Source: Rhynchospora pubera (lineage: Eukaryota; Streptophyta; Magnoliopsida; Poales; Cyperaceae). Taken from it: DNA of 64,000 nt. The first letter of the stretch is position 1, and every line of letters starts with the position of its first letter. This document shows, piece by piece, positions 50,001 to 61,668 of the stretch. Below the pieces are notes generated by a model. That model had not been told where the DNA came from. It was given only the letters and a program-made list of their open reading frames with translations, and searched no databases. Made by a program: the position numbers and the translations under genes. The stretch spans positions 235,656,973 through 235,720,972 of the forward strand of contig CM051462.1 of the NCBI GenBank assembly GCA_028095005.1. The letters run 5' to 3'.

Positions 50001-53000
50001 CTTGTCAGATCCAGTTTGTTGAGCAAATCGATTGTTCTAATAAACTGTACCAACTGAGAACTCCTTTAAAAATTCTGTTTAAATGGAGTTGTTATATTTT
50101 GAGTTAGGATTCCAGGAAAATTAATTTCATAATTTTTCATGGAAGTTTAGACCTTCAACTAGGTTAAAACATTTCGATCGACAGTCTGTTCCAGTACAGA
50201 ATTTGTTGATTGTTTAGCATGTAACTTAATATTATTGAACTGAACTTGGTTGTTTTCTTTTCATGGATGGATAGCCTATAGTCTAAACTAGTTTTTCTAT
50301 GTATATTGTATATATAAAAACTGGATAGAAGGTGGTCTAACAGACCAAATGGTTGAGAGGATAAGCTGAAAATCTCATAACGGTGTTTCGTGCACTTGTA
50401 AGAGATTTGTCTTTTTTGATTCTCCCAGATGGTTTAAGATCTCTTCTTGATTTTTTTACTGGTAATCACAATTATGATAAGGAGCTTAAGTAATTTATTT
50501 GAGAATTTTTGGAGACCGAAAACTGTTGTTTTTATTGGATTCCATTAGTTACGTTTTTTGTTAAATTACTGTTTTTCTAAGTATTCAAACTAGTTGAAAT
50601 AATTAGAAAACTCCTTGTTTGATCTCCTTTCAGTTATGGGATGTTGAAATAACTTTCTAAATGAATTTAAACAAGTTTGGTTGTTTAAAATTGAGAATTT
50701 GTACACGGAATTTACTTATAGCAAACGATACGCAAAGATGCTTGAAAATCGTTAATTGGAAACAAAGTGCTTGTATGTTCTAACTTTGTTTTGTAGGTGG
50801 ATAGTGGGTTTAGTATGGCTCAAGACTCAATACCTTGTGGTTGTAAATTGAATGCATGTGTGAATGTTTGTAATGCGGCCTTTGGAGCCATTAATTAATT
50901 AATTTGTTGATTAATTTTTGATGTAACTTGTGAGTCTTGCATGCCCCTAAGGCTAGGATGGGAGTAGGATATTTTTCACATGTATTTTGTTCCTTTATTT
51001 TATAGGATTTAGATCCTTATAGAATTTAGTGGGAGGGACAAGGATTAGATTAGTTTTGCTCCATGGACGATGTGGCGAAACTAATGCAAGCGGGAGCCAT
51101 ACAAACCCACAACTGTGAGATGCTTATATGTGATTGCTTGTGATTGCTATGAATTGTCATAGGCTAGGTATGGGTGTATGCTTACATGACCACCAAACAA
51201 GTGTCACTTAATTGATTGTCCCAAACAAAACATGATTAAGTTAAATCGCCCTCCTTCTCTCTATCCCCTTCTAACGTGTATGATCGTTCATTGATGCATT
51301 CTCGCCGACGCGGGACATCGTGTTCCATCATCCGTGTCGGGGTGTAAATCGGATTTACTAGGAGCAAATAGAGAAAGGTTACTTAACGATGTTTTCTAAT
51401 CGGATTGGACATCGGGGCAAAGTTTGGGGATGTACATGTGATATTTCACAAACCAAGAATCATATGGAATGATTGGTTGGAGAACCTACTCTATCTAGTT
51501 ATTTTTGGTGTCACGCCGACGCTAGCACCATCTCAACGAAAATAGGGATCTTGGAAAACCTACTACATTAGGGACATTAAATAATTGTAGTGGGAGTTTT
51601 ATTTATTATAAAACAATTGCATAAACTAAATGACCGTAAATTGATTTTGTTATAGATGTTTAAATTGTTAATTTTGTTGCGATCAATCTTTGAAAATTAA
51701 CAAACTCGTTTCTAAAAGTATTCACTTAAAGAAGTAATACCGATTCCTAAGACACGATCTTAGTGAAGAGAAATTTGAGTATGTCAATTCCCAAAACTTT
51801 CCTCAAACTACCCGAACGTAGCAACGCGATGATTGATTGACTTTTGGCGAAAAGTTATTCAACAAAGCGTATGCTTAATATCCTCATTTGAAATTTCTAG
51901 ACCTTTGAATTAGCGAATTCATATGGACTAAAATTAACTCGTACGTTCTCATCCGCTTACTCAAGAAAGTGTTCTTGGAGAAAGTAGATATTAACTCCAT
52001 CATTTATGATTGAGTATAAAGAATATGAGTTGACCAAGAGATTATTCTTTTAAAAGAAGTTATATGAATGTTTCATTAGCTCACAAATCGAAAGATTGAA
52101 GTAGCTAATTGATGACTAGAGATATTAATCTCCGATATCAAGGATTGTTGATATTGTCATACGATCTCTTTGGAATCATGAAGGATATAATGTTACCTTT
52201 TTCGTACTCTTGTTAATGCAAAAAGGTGATTGATTAAGTATTCAAGAAATACTTCACCAATGTATGAGTTGAAATTTCGAGACTCTCATTGATGACCATG
52301 TGTCACATGAGATGTTTCATTTGCCGTTTATGGGAGGCATTTGAAAGGTTGTCCGAAATACCATGATTGTGACGATTAGAAATATTCTAATCCTAAAGTG
52401 TATTTGTCGTTCAAATTATCTCACTATCTTTAATTCACACTAGTAACTTGATACTAGTTCATATGCTCGCATTTAAAGAAATGTGTTAGCAATGAAGAAT
52501 AAGAGAATGTTCGAGAGATGCAAAGTTAACTCCGTATAGGAAATGACTTATTCATTTAAGTCATTACCATTGAATACGTAGAGTTATTTTATTAAGAGTT
52601 TGTTTAGGAATTGAAGGTTGCATACCTTAATTCTAAAACCTCTCATAATATCTCCATTTCATATTCAATGATGGATGATTATGTTTTGTAAAAGACAAGA
52701 TCTTTTATTATAGATTTGTTTATATGATCTCATGCATCTTGATTGAATTTGCTTGAAATAGATAAACAAATTTTGAATGACAAATAGGATGCGTAAGACT
52801 TAACATAAAGTATTTTGACTTTCATGTTATATATAACCGCTTAGTCACATACATAAACGAGAATCGCATTACGAGAGTCTACGTAACATAGAGCTCGTAA
52901 TTCAATTCGATTTCAAATCGATTGGTATGCGAATCATGTTTGTTAATTGATATAAGCGCCTTTTAACCTATGAAGGTTTAAGGACAAGTGAATTAATTAG

Positions 53001-56000
53001 GACTTATACATATCGATGTATAAAGACCTATAAGTACTTGTGCAATGAAAGGTTGTTGATACTTTACTACTTAACCAACGATCATTGTAGATATTAACAT
53101 ATCTATTTGATAAGGTATAAGTATGAATCTTTTGACTAGTTCAAAGGAGTTCAAGAGTGAAGTTTAAAAGACCGTTCAAGAAAAATAGAAGTCTTACAAT
53201 TAATCGTGGTAAATAAGTAGTTAAGTCATGTGATTTGAAATATTATCTAAAGAGTATGAAATTAGTTTCACTACTCGCTCCATGAGGAATAATATGTCCA
53301 AGAATGAAGTTATCGAACAATATTTAGTATAGTTCGATCGGTAATAAATCAAATTGACTTATTCGACTCGTATTAGGGAATTATGTTTGAGGGCAATATT
53401 GTTTACACTGAATAATGTTCCATCGAAGTCTATTGAAGAAGATATCTTACGAGATTTTGATCTCTAAGTATAATACTTCTCGAGATTTGGTGTTGAGAAG
53501 CTTATTTTAAGTATTGATGACTTATAAGCTTAAACCAAATAAGACACTGTGAATTTGTAGGATGCTTTATATTAAGGCACTACTTTCACGAATATGATAA
53601 GAACAAAGTAGTTGTTGCTAATCATAACGTAATCTTGTAGAATGATATTCTCAAGAAGAAGTAGTGGGAGTAAGGTGAGCATTAAAATAGTTTATGCGTC
53701 ACTACAAGAAGTACTCTTATGGGAAACTTGTCACTCCATACATGGTACTTAGTGGGAGTTGAGCGAAACTTCATTCACAAGTTGTTTTGAAAGAAGTTTA
53801 ATAGTACGCTCCTTCCAATGAGGACTCAACCATCTCACGAGTTGATGATGTTCGAGAAACTCATGGAATATATGAGGAGTCAAGAACTCGTTCAACAAAT
53901 TGTTGTAGAAGAAGATTCATGAACCTCAAATATCAATCCTACAAAAGATCAACGAGAGTTGATTGCCTAAGCCGTTTGGTGCATTGGCTTCACGACATTC
54001 TCAAACTTAGCATATGAGAATCCGTTGATAAACAAGAAAAACGATGGAACGATCCGATTCCACATATATGGTTTGAATTCATATGATCTTTAAATAAAAT
54101 CTATGTATAACAACAAGGTATAGACCTTGGTTGATGTTCATGAAGGAGCAATCCATCAAGAACGTTTTAGATCTTCAAAAGGAAAGATCGACATGGATAA
54201 CAAATCGACTATGTACAAAGCGCGGCTTCTCGCTTGTAGCTATGTCTAAGTCGATGACTAGTTGACTACGTACAAAGCACAACCTCTTGCTTGTGGCTAT
54301 GTAAAAGTCAATAAAGATCATTCTAGCAATAGTTGTATTTCATATATATTGATATATGGAAAAACACATAAAACCGCCTTCTTCGTATGAATGAAGGATG
54401 ATGTTGTGCATTTGACACAAATCGAGGTTTTATGTATTGCTAAAAACATACGCATGCTTCAAGGATCCATAAATGGATTAAAGCAAGTGTTGTGGAGATT
54501 GGAATAAAAGTTTTGACAATGAAGTCAAGGAGTTGAACTTCGTCAAAAGTATCTTGTATAAATAAGATATTTAGTGGGAGCATAATTGTATTACTTGTAT
54601 TGTTCAAGATAACAATTCACTAATTGGGAATAACATTAAGAAAAATGAATATTGTTGAGATCTCTTTGGAGAATGCTTTCTCAAATGAGAACTTGGGCGA
54701 AATCACCTGATCCTAGGAAACAAATCTATAAAGATAGATTATGATGGATGTTAGGTTTGAGCAAATGTGCATATATTGACGAAGTGTTCTAGAAACACGA
54801 TAGTTACACTCCAAGAAAGGATGTCTAACTGTACGTCACATGGTATGACTTGAGTGTTTAACTCGGTCTATTACAACTCAATTCAAGAAAGTGCATGAAA
54901 TAGTTCAAGCATTCTTTCATTATGAGTTTCATTTTGTACGCCATATTTATGCATATGCCCCAATGTGTAGTATCCAAAGGATGTGATAAACAGTTGTCAA
55001 ATGGATACAAGAGAGACACATTTGGACGATAATCAAGGATATCCTCGAGTACCTTATGAGAAAGAGTGATATAATGTTTCATCTCTAAAGATGAAAGAAA
55101 TCTCGTGTAAGTTGTTACACTAATAAAATTTTTTTCAAAAGATTGATATAATCACAATTGAGCTACATATTTTACTTAAAGGTGGTGTTGTAAGTTTAGA
55201 AAGTGTTCTAAATGGAATATTACAACTGTTTCCGTCACCAAAGCAAAATACATAGCAACTTGTGAAGCAATAAAAGAAGTTTATTTCGGATCGATTTCTT
55301 AGTTGAGTTATTATGGTTCTAAGCATCTCGAACTATAACTTACTCCTAAAGAACCCAATGTTACATTGGAGATTCAAATATGATCTATAACGATATCACT
55401 TGATATCATATGATGGTGATCAAGAATATATATAGGAGAATATATATATATATATATATGGTCAAACAATTTTTGGATAGGTTCGCGAACACAGCGAACA
55501 CTCTAGCACGACCTCTACCTTGAGCAGTATACGAGATGCAGTTATGCATCCATACGTGGTGGACGTATGAGTAACTAGCTATAAGCGTATTATTTATTTT
55601 GAGGTCCGAGACATGTATATATGTAGATATATGACATTGTTCTCAATTCTTCGTTGGCTAGAAGTCACTACTGATTGACTCTAGGCCAAGTGGGAGATTG
55701 TTAGAGTTATGTCCTAGAAGTCAATAATTTAATGACTTAATTATTAGTTTATGTTTTGGATGAGATTTTATCATCTATTCCTAGGTTTATTATTGACAGA
55801 TCATTCAGGTTGAGGATCTGAATAGTAGATCTCTGTTGATCATTCTTTAGAATGACAATAATAAATCTAAACGGTCCATAATCTTGATAATTAACAAGGA
55901 ACATTAATTATCATATAAGATTAGTATGTAAGTTAAGTGATGATTAAGTTCTACAAATCATAGGTAAAGAGTTACCAACTTAATTGCATATGTGTATGTT

Positions 56001-59000
56001 ATGGAACATAGCACAGGACTTGACCCATCGAAATAAACATATGGATTGTGTTATGTGTCATTGTTTATTTCGTTATGATTTTGGTTCTAAGTTTGAGATG
56101 TTTATCTTTTCCACATGAGGATAGGTTCAATAAATATCGTCTACCGCTGATTCCCGATAAGGGCTGCTATACGGACTTTATTTATGTTCTCTTGAATTGT
56201 GCGGGGAAAAGTTAATCATCAAGAAAACCGTATGTCCCTCATTAATTCACTTAGTGAGTGACGATATCTGTTTGGGCCCCTTGATGGAGATAGATTGTTT
56301 GCATGCAACTTTATACAATTATCTCTAGATCAAGAAACGTATAATCTGCAAGAATGACACATTCCTATCTTGGATTATACGATGATATCGTGTGACATAA
56401 GAATCAAAATAGGGAAATACATATATTCTCTTATGCAGGATTTAAATACTGTAGCAGTACACTATTTATGCGAATTGGGAATCATAACGTGTTGCTAGAT
56501 ACCGCTTATGATTATTGGAATTAAATAACGATTTATTTCCATGTCCAACATAGCATAAATCCTCAAAGGGTCACACAAATAGAGCTTTAACCAAACAGTG
56601 CATTATTTATTCGCAACAGTGCGTATTGCGAAAATATGATAGTTTGATTAATTAATTGTATAGCGTTGTGGACCGTTATAATTAATTAAGTCAAAGGGAT
56701 CATATAGAAATAAATCAATGCATATGCTAATCCCAAATTAATTATTAATGAGTTAATAATTAATTATGTTCAACTCATTTAAATTAATCGAGCTATTGGG
56801 TCATTATTTAATTAGTTAAATAAAAGCCCAATTTAAGGTCAATTGAAAGGAGTAATAAATGGAATGGTTAAATGGGCTAAGCCAAGGCTTAAAGCCCACT
56901 TAAAATGTCGGCCAAGGAGGGGCAATTTTGTCCATGTGAAAGGTTGGTAGAGACTAGGTCATGAGGTCTATATATAGGGGTTCATTTTGAGGGAAACCCT
57001 AGCCTCCTTCCTACCTTCTCTCTCCTCTTCTCTCCTTGGCCGAAATCCACAAAGAAGAAAGAAAATTTCAGAATTTTTTTTACTCTTCCTCTCCTTTCTT
57101 CTACCTCAAGCTCATGAGTTGAGCACAAACTCTCTCCACCAATTAAAAGGGCTAATTGAATAGAAGAGAGCATTCCTTGGGATTAGACATTCCTCTTCCT
57201 CTTGCTAGCACAAGGGTAGAAGAGATTGGCTAATCCTCTAGGTGGACTCGAGGCGGCCATCAACGGAGGAGGAGGCGAAGGAGAGCACCCCATCGATTCC
57301 CATGCCGTAGGATCGAGCCCCGCAAATACGATTTCGCGGGAGGCATAAATTCCACCCCTTTCTCTTTGTGTCGAAATGGCTATGTACTAGATCTTCTTGC
57401 TCTTTGTTTAATTGGATTAATTAAAAGTAATTAGTCTAAAATTAAAATTGGGTAGTTTCCTAACACTAGCATGGGCAATACCAATTCCAAGTGCATCTTA
57501 TGCCTATCGCTACAGTTAACAAACTGAATCAATAATATCAATGGTTTACATAATTATTTTAGGATGGTCATACTGCTGAGTTCTGACAGGCAGAATAGGA
57601 TGTTGGAAGGTACTAATATTGTGTTAGGCTCTATTAAACAATTGGGGGGGGGGGGGAGTTAAGACCAAGCATAACCGTTATGACAGAAAAACAAAAGATA
57701 AACTTCAATTGTGCAACTAAATGATGTTCATGTATTGGAAACTCATTTAGCTGATATTAAACATGCTAATGCATTCTTTAACTTAGCTTCAGATTACACT
57801 TCATTTATGTATTTAGGATTAGCAACAACAGAACAGGCTCATTTAGCCGATTCTAGACACTTAGCTTTGCTTCAGATTATAGATATATGCAGGATTAGCA
57901 AAAAGTCCTATATACAACCTTACTCTTTGGCTAAATTGACTTTTGGTCACGAATACGAATATATAAAAATGGACAAACTACTAATTTAAGCAGCTATGTA
58001 AAGAACCAGCACATGAGTGCCGGTAACCACTGAATACTACAAAGACCACTACCACAAAAAATAAAAGAATTAAAGCAAAAAATCATAATATAGAAAAAGT
58101 AAGAGATTTGGGAACACACTTTTGAAGATTCAACAAAAGCAACTTGTTCAATCTCAGTTCCATTCTCTGGCTTCAGAACCTCATTTCCATTCTCATTCGT
58201 CTTCGGCTTGATCTCGTCTTTGGGCAAAGCTAGCTCAAAAGATGCCTTTGGCCTTAGTTCTTCTTGATTCTTAGGAAATAGTGCCTTGCCTTTGTCTTTC
58301 AACAGAGCTTGCAGCAGCATTACTTTGTTGTCACTTACCTCCGTAATTTTGTGTGCAATTTCAACCTTATTTCCATTCTCTTCTGTTTGAACAGCAAGTT
58401 TGTTCTCTGACTTCAGAACCTCATTACCATTCTCATTATTCTCGGAACTATTTGTACTAAGAGGTGGCTTGATCTTGTCTTTAGGCAAAGCTAGCCCTAG
58501 AAGAGATGCTTCTGGCCTTAGTTCTTCTTGATAATTAGGAGATTGTGCCTCGCCTTTGTCTTTCAGCACAACTTGTGGAAGCATTACTTTGTTGTCAGTA
58601 ACCTCTACAATTTTGTGTGCAATTTCACTAACATTTCTTCCATCCACATTTCCATTCTCTTTTGTTTGAACAGCCTTTCTGTCCATTTCTTTTTGTATCT
58701 CTTCATTAGGTGGTCTGACCTCATCTTTAGTCACAGGTGGTTTTGAAATCAGTGTCCCTTCAGTTATCTCCTCCTCTTTGTGCGGGACTTCTCTCACCCA
58801 ACACCTTGACTTAAAGCAATTACGCTTAATCCGACCCACAGACCTTGGTTGTTCAAACTGTACAGCCGGCCATGTTCGATGATAACCTAAATCAGGATGT
58901 TTAAGTCCATAGAAACGCTCCATCTCTAATTTCCACCTCGCCTCTTCTTTTAGAATCCTTCTTAGCACCTCTTCTCTTGCTATCTCCTCCCGGATTCTCT

Positions 59001-60876
59001 CATTTGTACTAGGAGGCGGCTTGATCATTTCTTTAGGCCAATGTAGCCCTAAAAGAGATGCTTCTGGCCTTAGTTCTTCTTGATAATTAGGCGATTGTGC
59101 CTTGCCTTTGTCTTTCAGCACATCTTGTGGAAGCATTACTTTGTTGTCAGTAACCTCTACAATTTTGTGTGCAATTTCACTAACATTTCTTTCATCCACA
59201 TTTCCATTCTCTTTTGTTTGAACAGCCTCTCTGTCCATTTCCTTTTGTATCTCTTCATTAGGTGGTTTAACCTCATCTTTAGTCGCAGGTGGTTTTGAAA
59301 TCAGTGTCCCTTCAGTTGTCTCCTCCACCTTGTGCGTGACTTCCCTCACCCAACACCTTGACTTAGGGCAATTACACTTAATCCGACCCATTGACCTTGG
59401 TTGTTCAAACTGTACTGCTGGCCATGTTCTATGATAACCTAAATCAGGATGTTTAAGTCCATAGTAACGCTCCATCTCTAATTCCCACCTCACCTCTTCT
59501 TTTAGAATCCTGCTAAGCACCTCTTCTCTCTCTATCTCCTCCCGGGCTCTCTCATTTGTACTAGGAGACGGTTTGATCATTTCTTTAGGCCAAGGTAGCC
59601 CTAGAAGAGATGCTTTTGGCCTTAGTTTTTCTTGCTTCTTAGGAGATTGTGCCTTGTCTCCCAGCAAAGCTTGTGGGAGCACTACATTGTTATCAGTTAC
59701 CTCCATACTTTTGTGTGCAATATTAGGTACATCTCTTTCAACCTTATTACCATTTTCTTCTGTTTGAACAGCACGTCTGTCCATTTTCTTTTGAATTTCT
59801 TCTTCATTAGGTGGTTTAACCTTGTCTTTACACTCAGGTGATTTTAACAAGAGTTCTCCTTCAGTTATTATCTCCACTATTTTGTGCGGGATTTCTCTCA
59901 CCCGACGCCTCGACTTAAAGCCATTACGCTTACGCTAATGCTTATGCTTAATCTGACCCCTTGAACCTCTCGTATAGCATTCATCTGAAAACCTTTGTTG
60001 TTCAAACTGTACAGCCGGCCATGTTCCATGATGACCTAAACCGGGATGTCTAAGACTATAGTAACGCTCCATCTCTAGTTCACACCTCACCTCTTCTTTT
60101 AGAATCCTTCTACGCACCTCTTCTCTCGCTATCTCCTCTCGGATTCTCTTTCTTTCGTGTCCACTCTCTAGAAAGAGGTTATTATGTGATTGATACTGGG
60201 GAGGCAGGTTGTTGCCCATTGGAAGGTCTTCACTCTGAGATCTGTAGAATGGCATCCTTGCTACAGGCCAAAATAGTAAAAAAAAAAAGAATGTGGTTAG
60301 TTGGATCACTTTAGGTAGCCACCAAGAATCTGAAAATTTAAATGCATCTGATATTGATCAGATCTGTAATGTGGATACACAGTGTTCATCTGTTTGATGA
60401 GGTTTTATAAAGGCAACACAATTATATAAGGCAGAGTACCAAGACAGCAATACTGTGTGCTCAAAAGCTGAGACAGTGCTGGTAAAGCTACATTGCTACC
60501 CATACCAGCAACACAACAATTTGCAAACCCACATTCACGCTTTTTGTTGTTGTCTTCTTGAGATTCTTAACAGAAATCAACAATGTCAGTCACTTCGATT
60601 TTAATAAACCGAGCGTAATTTTGTGCACTGCAAACATTTGGGGGATCAGGGTTTAGAATAAAGAAAAAACGGACTGAAGGGGATTCATAATGGTGAGAAT
60701 CGAAAGCAGTAAAGAAAAAATAATAATAATGAGATGGAAGGAGACAAAGAAAGAAGGAAACCTGGAAATGAATGAGAGGCGGAGCGGCCAGGGTCGGAGG
60801 CAGCATGAAAAGGAAAAGGAAAAGGAGGTGGGAAATGACGGTCATAGTAGAATGGCGGAGGAGGGAAGGGAGCCAT
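47021..60876 (-). CDS. Modular U1-type zinc-finger protein with 184-aa internal repeats; frame broken twice
   Basis: Three exons: 60762-60876, 58120-60260 and 47021-47699, with phases 1 and 0 at the junctions. Exon 1 starts MAPFPPPPFYY and is Pro/Phe-rich. Exon 2 carries about three tandem 552-bp modules, each with a charged helix (REEIAREEVLRRILKEEARW), then HPDLGYHRTWPAVQFEQ and a Cys-rich CNCPKSRCWV. Exon 3 has KLLKEPEACGSKRKVD, one U1/matrin-type zinc finger (CLYC, then HLNGKRH; C-x2-C-x12-H-x5-H) and about twelve 11-residue repeats like NNNPISQEVVM. Charged helices plus a U1 finger occur in plant nuclear RNA- or DNA-binding proteins of unknown role. A TAG at 59935-59937 stops translation after about 146 aa, and an A10 run at 47570-47579 shifts frame before the finger. 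If both were repaired the protein would be about 977 aa. It could be a recent pseudogene, or the breaks could be assembly errors. Confidence 0.72.
47030..47440 (-). repeat. 33-bp coding minisatellite
   Basis: About twelve 33-bp units encode 11-residue repeats of the pattern [M/I]xNNPxSQEVV. Units vary at positions 2-4 and 6-7, and one is shortened. The copy number is counted from the translation of exon 3 of the zinc-finger gene. Confidence 0.88.
47785..49551 (+). repeat. 5' LTR of the copia element
   Basis: 1,767 bp. TATA box CTATATATAGG at 49054-49064, followed about 30 bp later by a pyrimidine-rich leader, placing the start of R near 49085. Confidence 0.93.
55699..57465 (+). repeat. 3' LTR of the copia element
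   Basis: 1,767 bp, the same length as the 5' LTR with no net indel. TATA box at 56968-56978. Confidence 0.93.
58440..59901 (-). repeat. 552-bp tandem modules in exon 2 of the zinc-finger gene
   Basis: Module A 59350-59901, module B 58798-59349 and module C from 58797, which diverges near 58440. All begin with VRE codons spaced exactly 552 bp apart. A partial copy precedes module A (about 59990-60165), and a shortened one with degenerate KPENG/KSEN motifs follows C. B and C are the most alike, suggesting unequal crossing over. Confidence 0.9.
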
Positions 60877-61668
60877 GTAATGGGCTTCTATCTAACACTC
60901 GGTGAAGGAATCCCACGCCGATCAGGCGATCACAAAGAGAGGCTACTGGTTTTAACTTTTTAGTTCAGTACTTGATTGTACTTCAGTCTTCAGGTGGCGA
61001 AAAAGTAAAAATCAAAGACTACCTAACCTTCTTTTCTTTATTATTTATTTCTTTTTGGATTATTAAGGTAAGACTATTGGAGATGATAGTTAGCTGCTGT
61101 GGATCTTCTGCAATTAATATTCATGCAATGAGAGTATACTTCTGGTTCTGGACCGTCCGTCCGACCTACATGTCCAATATCTTCCTTAATAAGTTAATAT
61201 ATAAGCCAATTTGATTTGATTCGTTTATTAATGAATCGAATTATCTGATCTACGTTATCAAATCTGATTACATAAAAAAAATTCTAAATATTATCGATTG
61301 ATTCAATCTGATACCTTCATTTAAGCTCAAATAATCTAAATATGAAAAATGGAACCCTAATAAAATAATCTATATCTTAAATAAACAGAATTTCTATCTG
61401 ATTCGACCCATCATTATGATCGTCTTTGACCATCGGCATTGAATGCATCAGATTATAATTTACTCGTGCAAATTTGTAAAAAGAAAAATCTGCTGCACTT
61501 GTTACAAATTCAGATACAATGCATATTTCATCAAAATATACATTAAAAAATGCCATATCAAAAACATGCTGCACGAAATTTTATGAATCATTTTGAAAAT
61601 TCTTGCAAATTCATTGTGTTCAACTTATACTAGCTAGTATTGGATTTTTGCAAATTCCTTCAGTTTGG
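60877..61668. other. Promoter region of the zinc-finger gene and intergenic DNA
   Basis: AT-rich sequence. No gene was recognised on either strand. Confidence 0.5.

Larger units (their letters stand above)
47785..57465 (+). mobile_element. Full-length Ty1/copia retrotransposon (Angela/BARE-like), internally decayed
   Basis: 9,681 bp. The LTRs 47785-49551 and 55699-57465 are both exactly 1,767 bp with TG...CA ends. The target duplication CTAGC lies at 47780-47784 and 57466-57470. The primer-binding site GGTATCAGAGC (49552-49562) is complementary to initiator tRNA-Met. The polypurine tract AAGTGGGAGAT (55688-55698) abuts the 3' LTR. By eye about 15 substitutions separate the LTRs (about 0.85%). 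The 6.1-kb interior has only decayed pol. Around 54080-54235 are traces of the reverse transcriptase start, including YKARL with TGG turned to TAG. SINGLKQ follows near 54461-54485, and an RNase H relic TKAKYIATCEAIKEVYF lies at about 55237-55290. No long open frame exists. It lies antisense to the host gene, inside its intron. The Angela assignment rests on LTR length and the TGTTAGAGTTATGTCCTAGA start. Confidence 0.95.
47700..58119 (-). other. 10.4-kb second intron of the zinc-finger gene, carrying a retrotransposon
   Basis: Donor GTGTGT at 58119 and acceptor TTTCAG ending at 47700. Without the copia element and its duplicated target the intron would be about 734 bp. The 57471-58119 part holds a G-run of about 14 near 57643 and nothing else recognised. 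Confidence 0.75.

Noticed and set aside
57711..57989. 92-codon plus-strand open frame
   Set aside because: Lies within the intron of the minus-strand zinc-finger gene and has no recognisable domain.
58528..59841. Three similar plus-strand open frames spaced 552 bp apart
   Set aside because: Antisense shadows of the tandem modules. Their spacing only confirms the repeat period.
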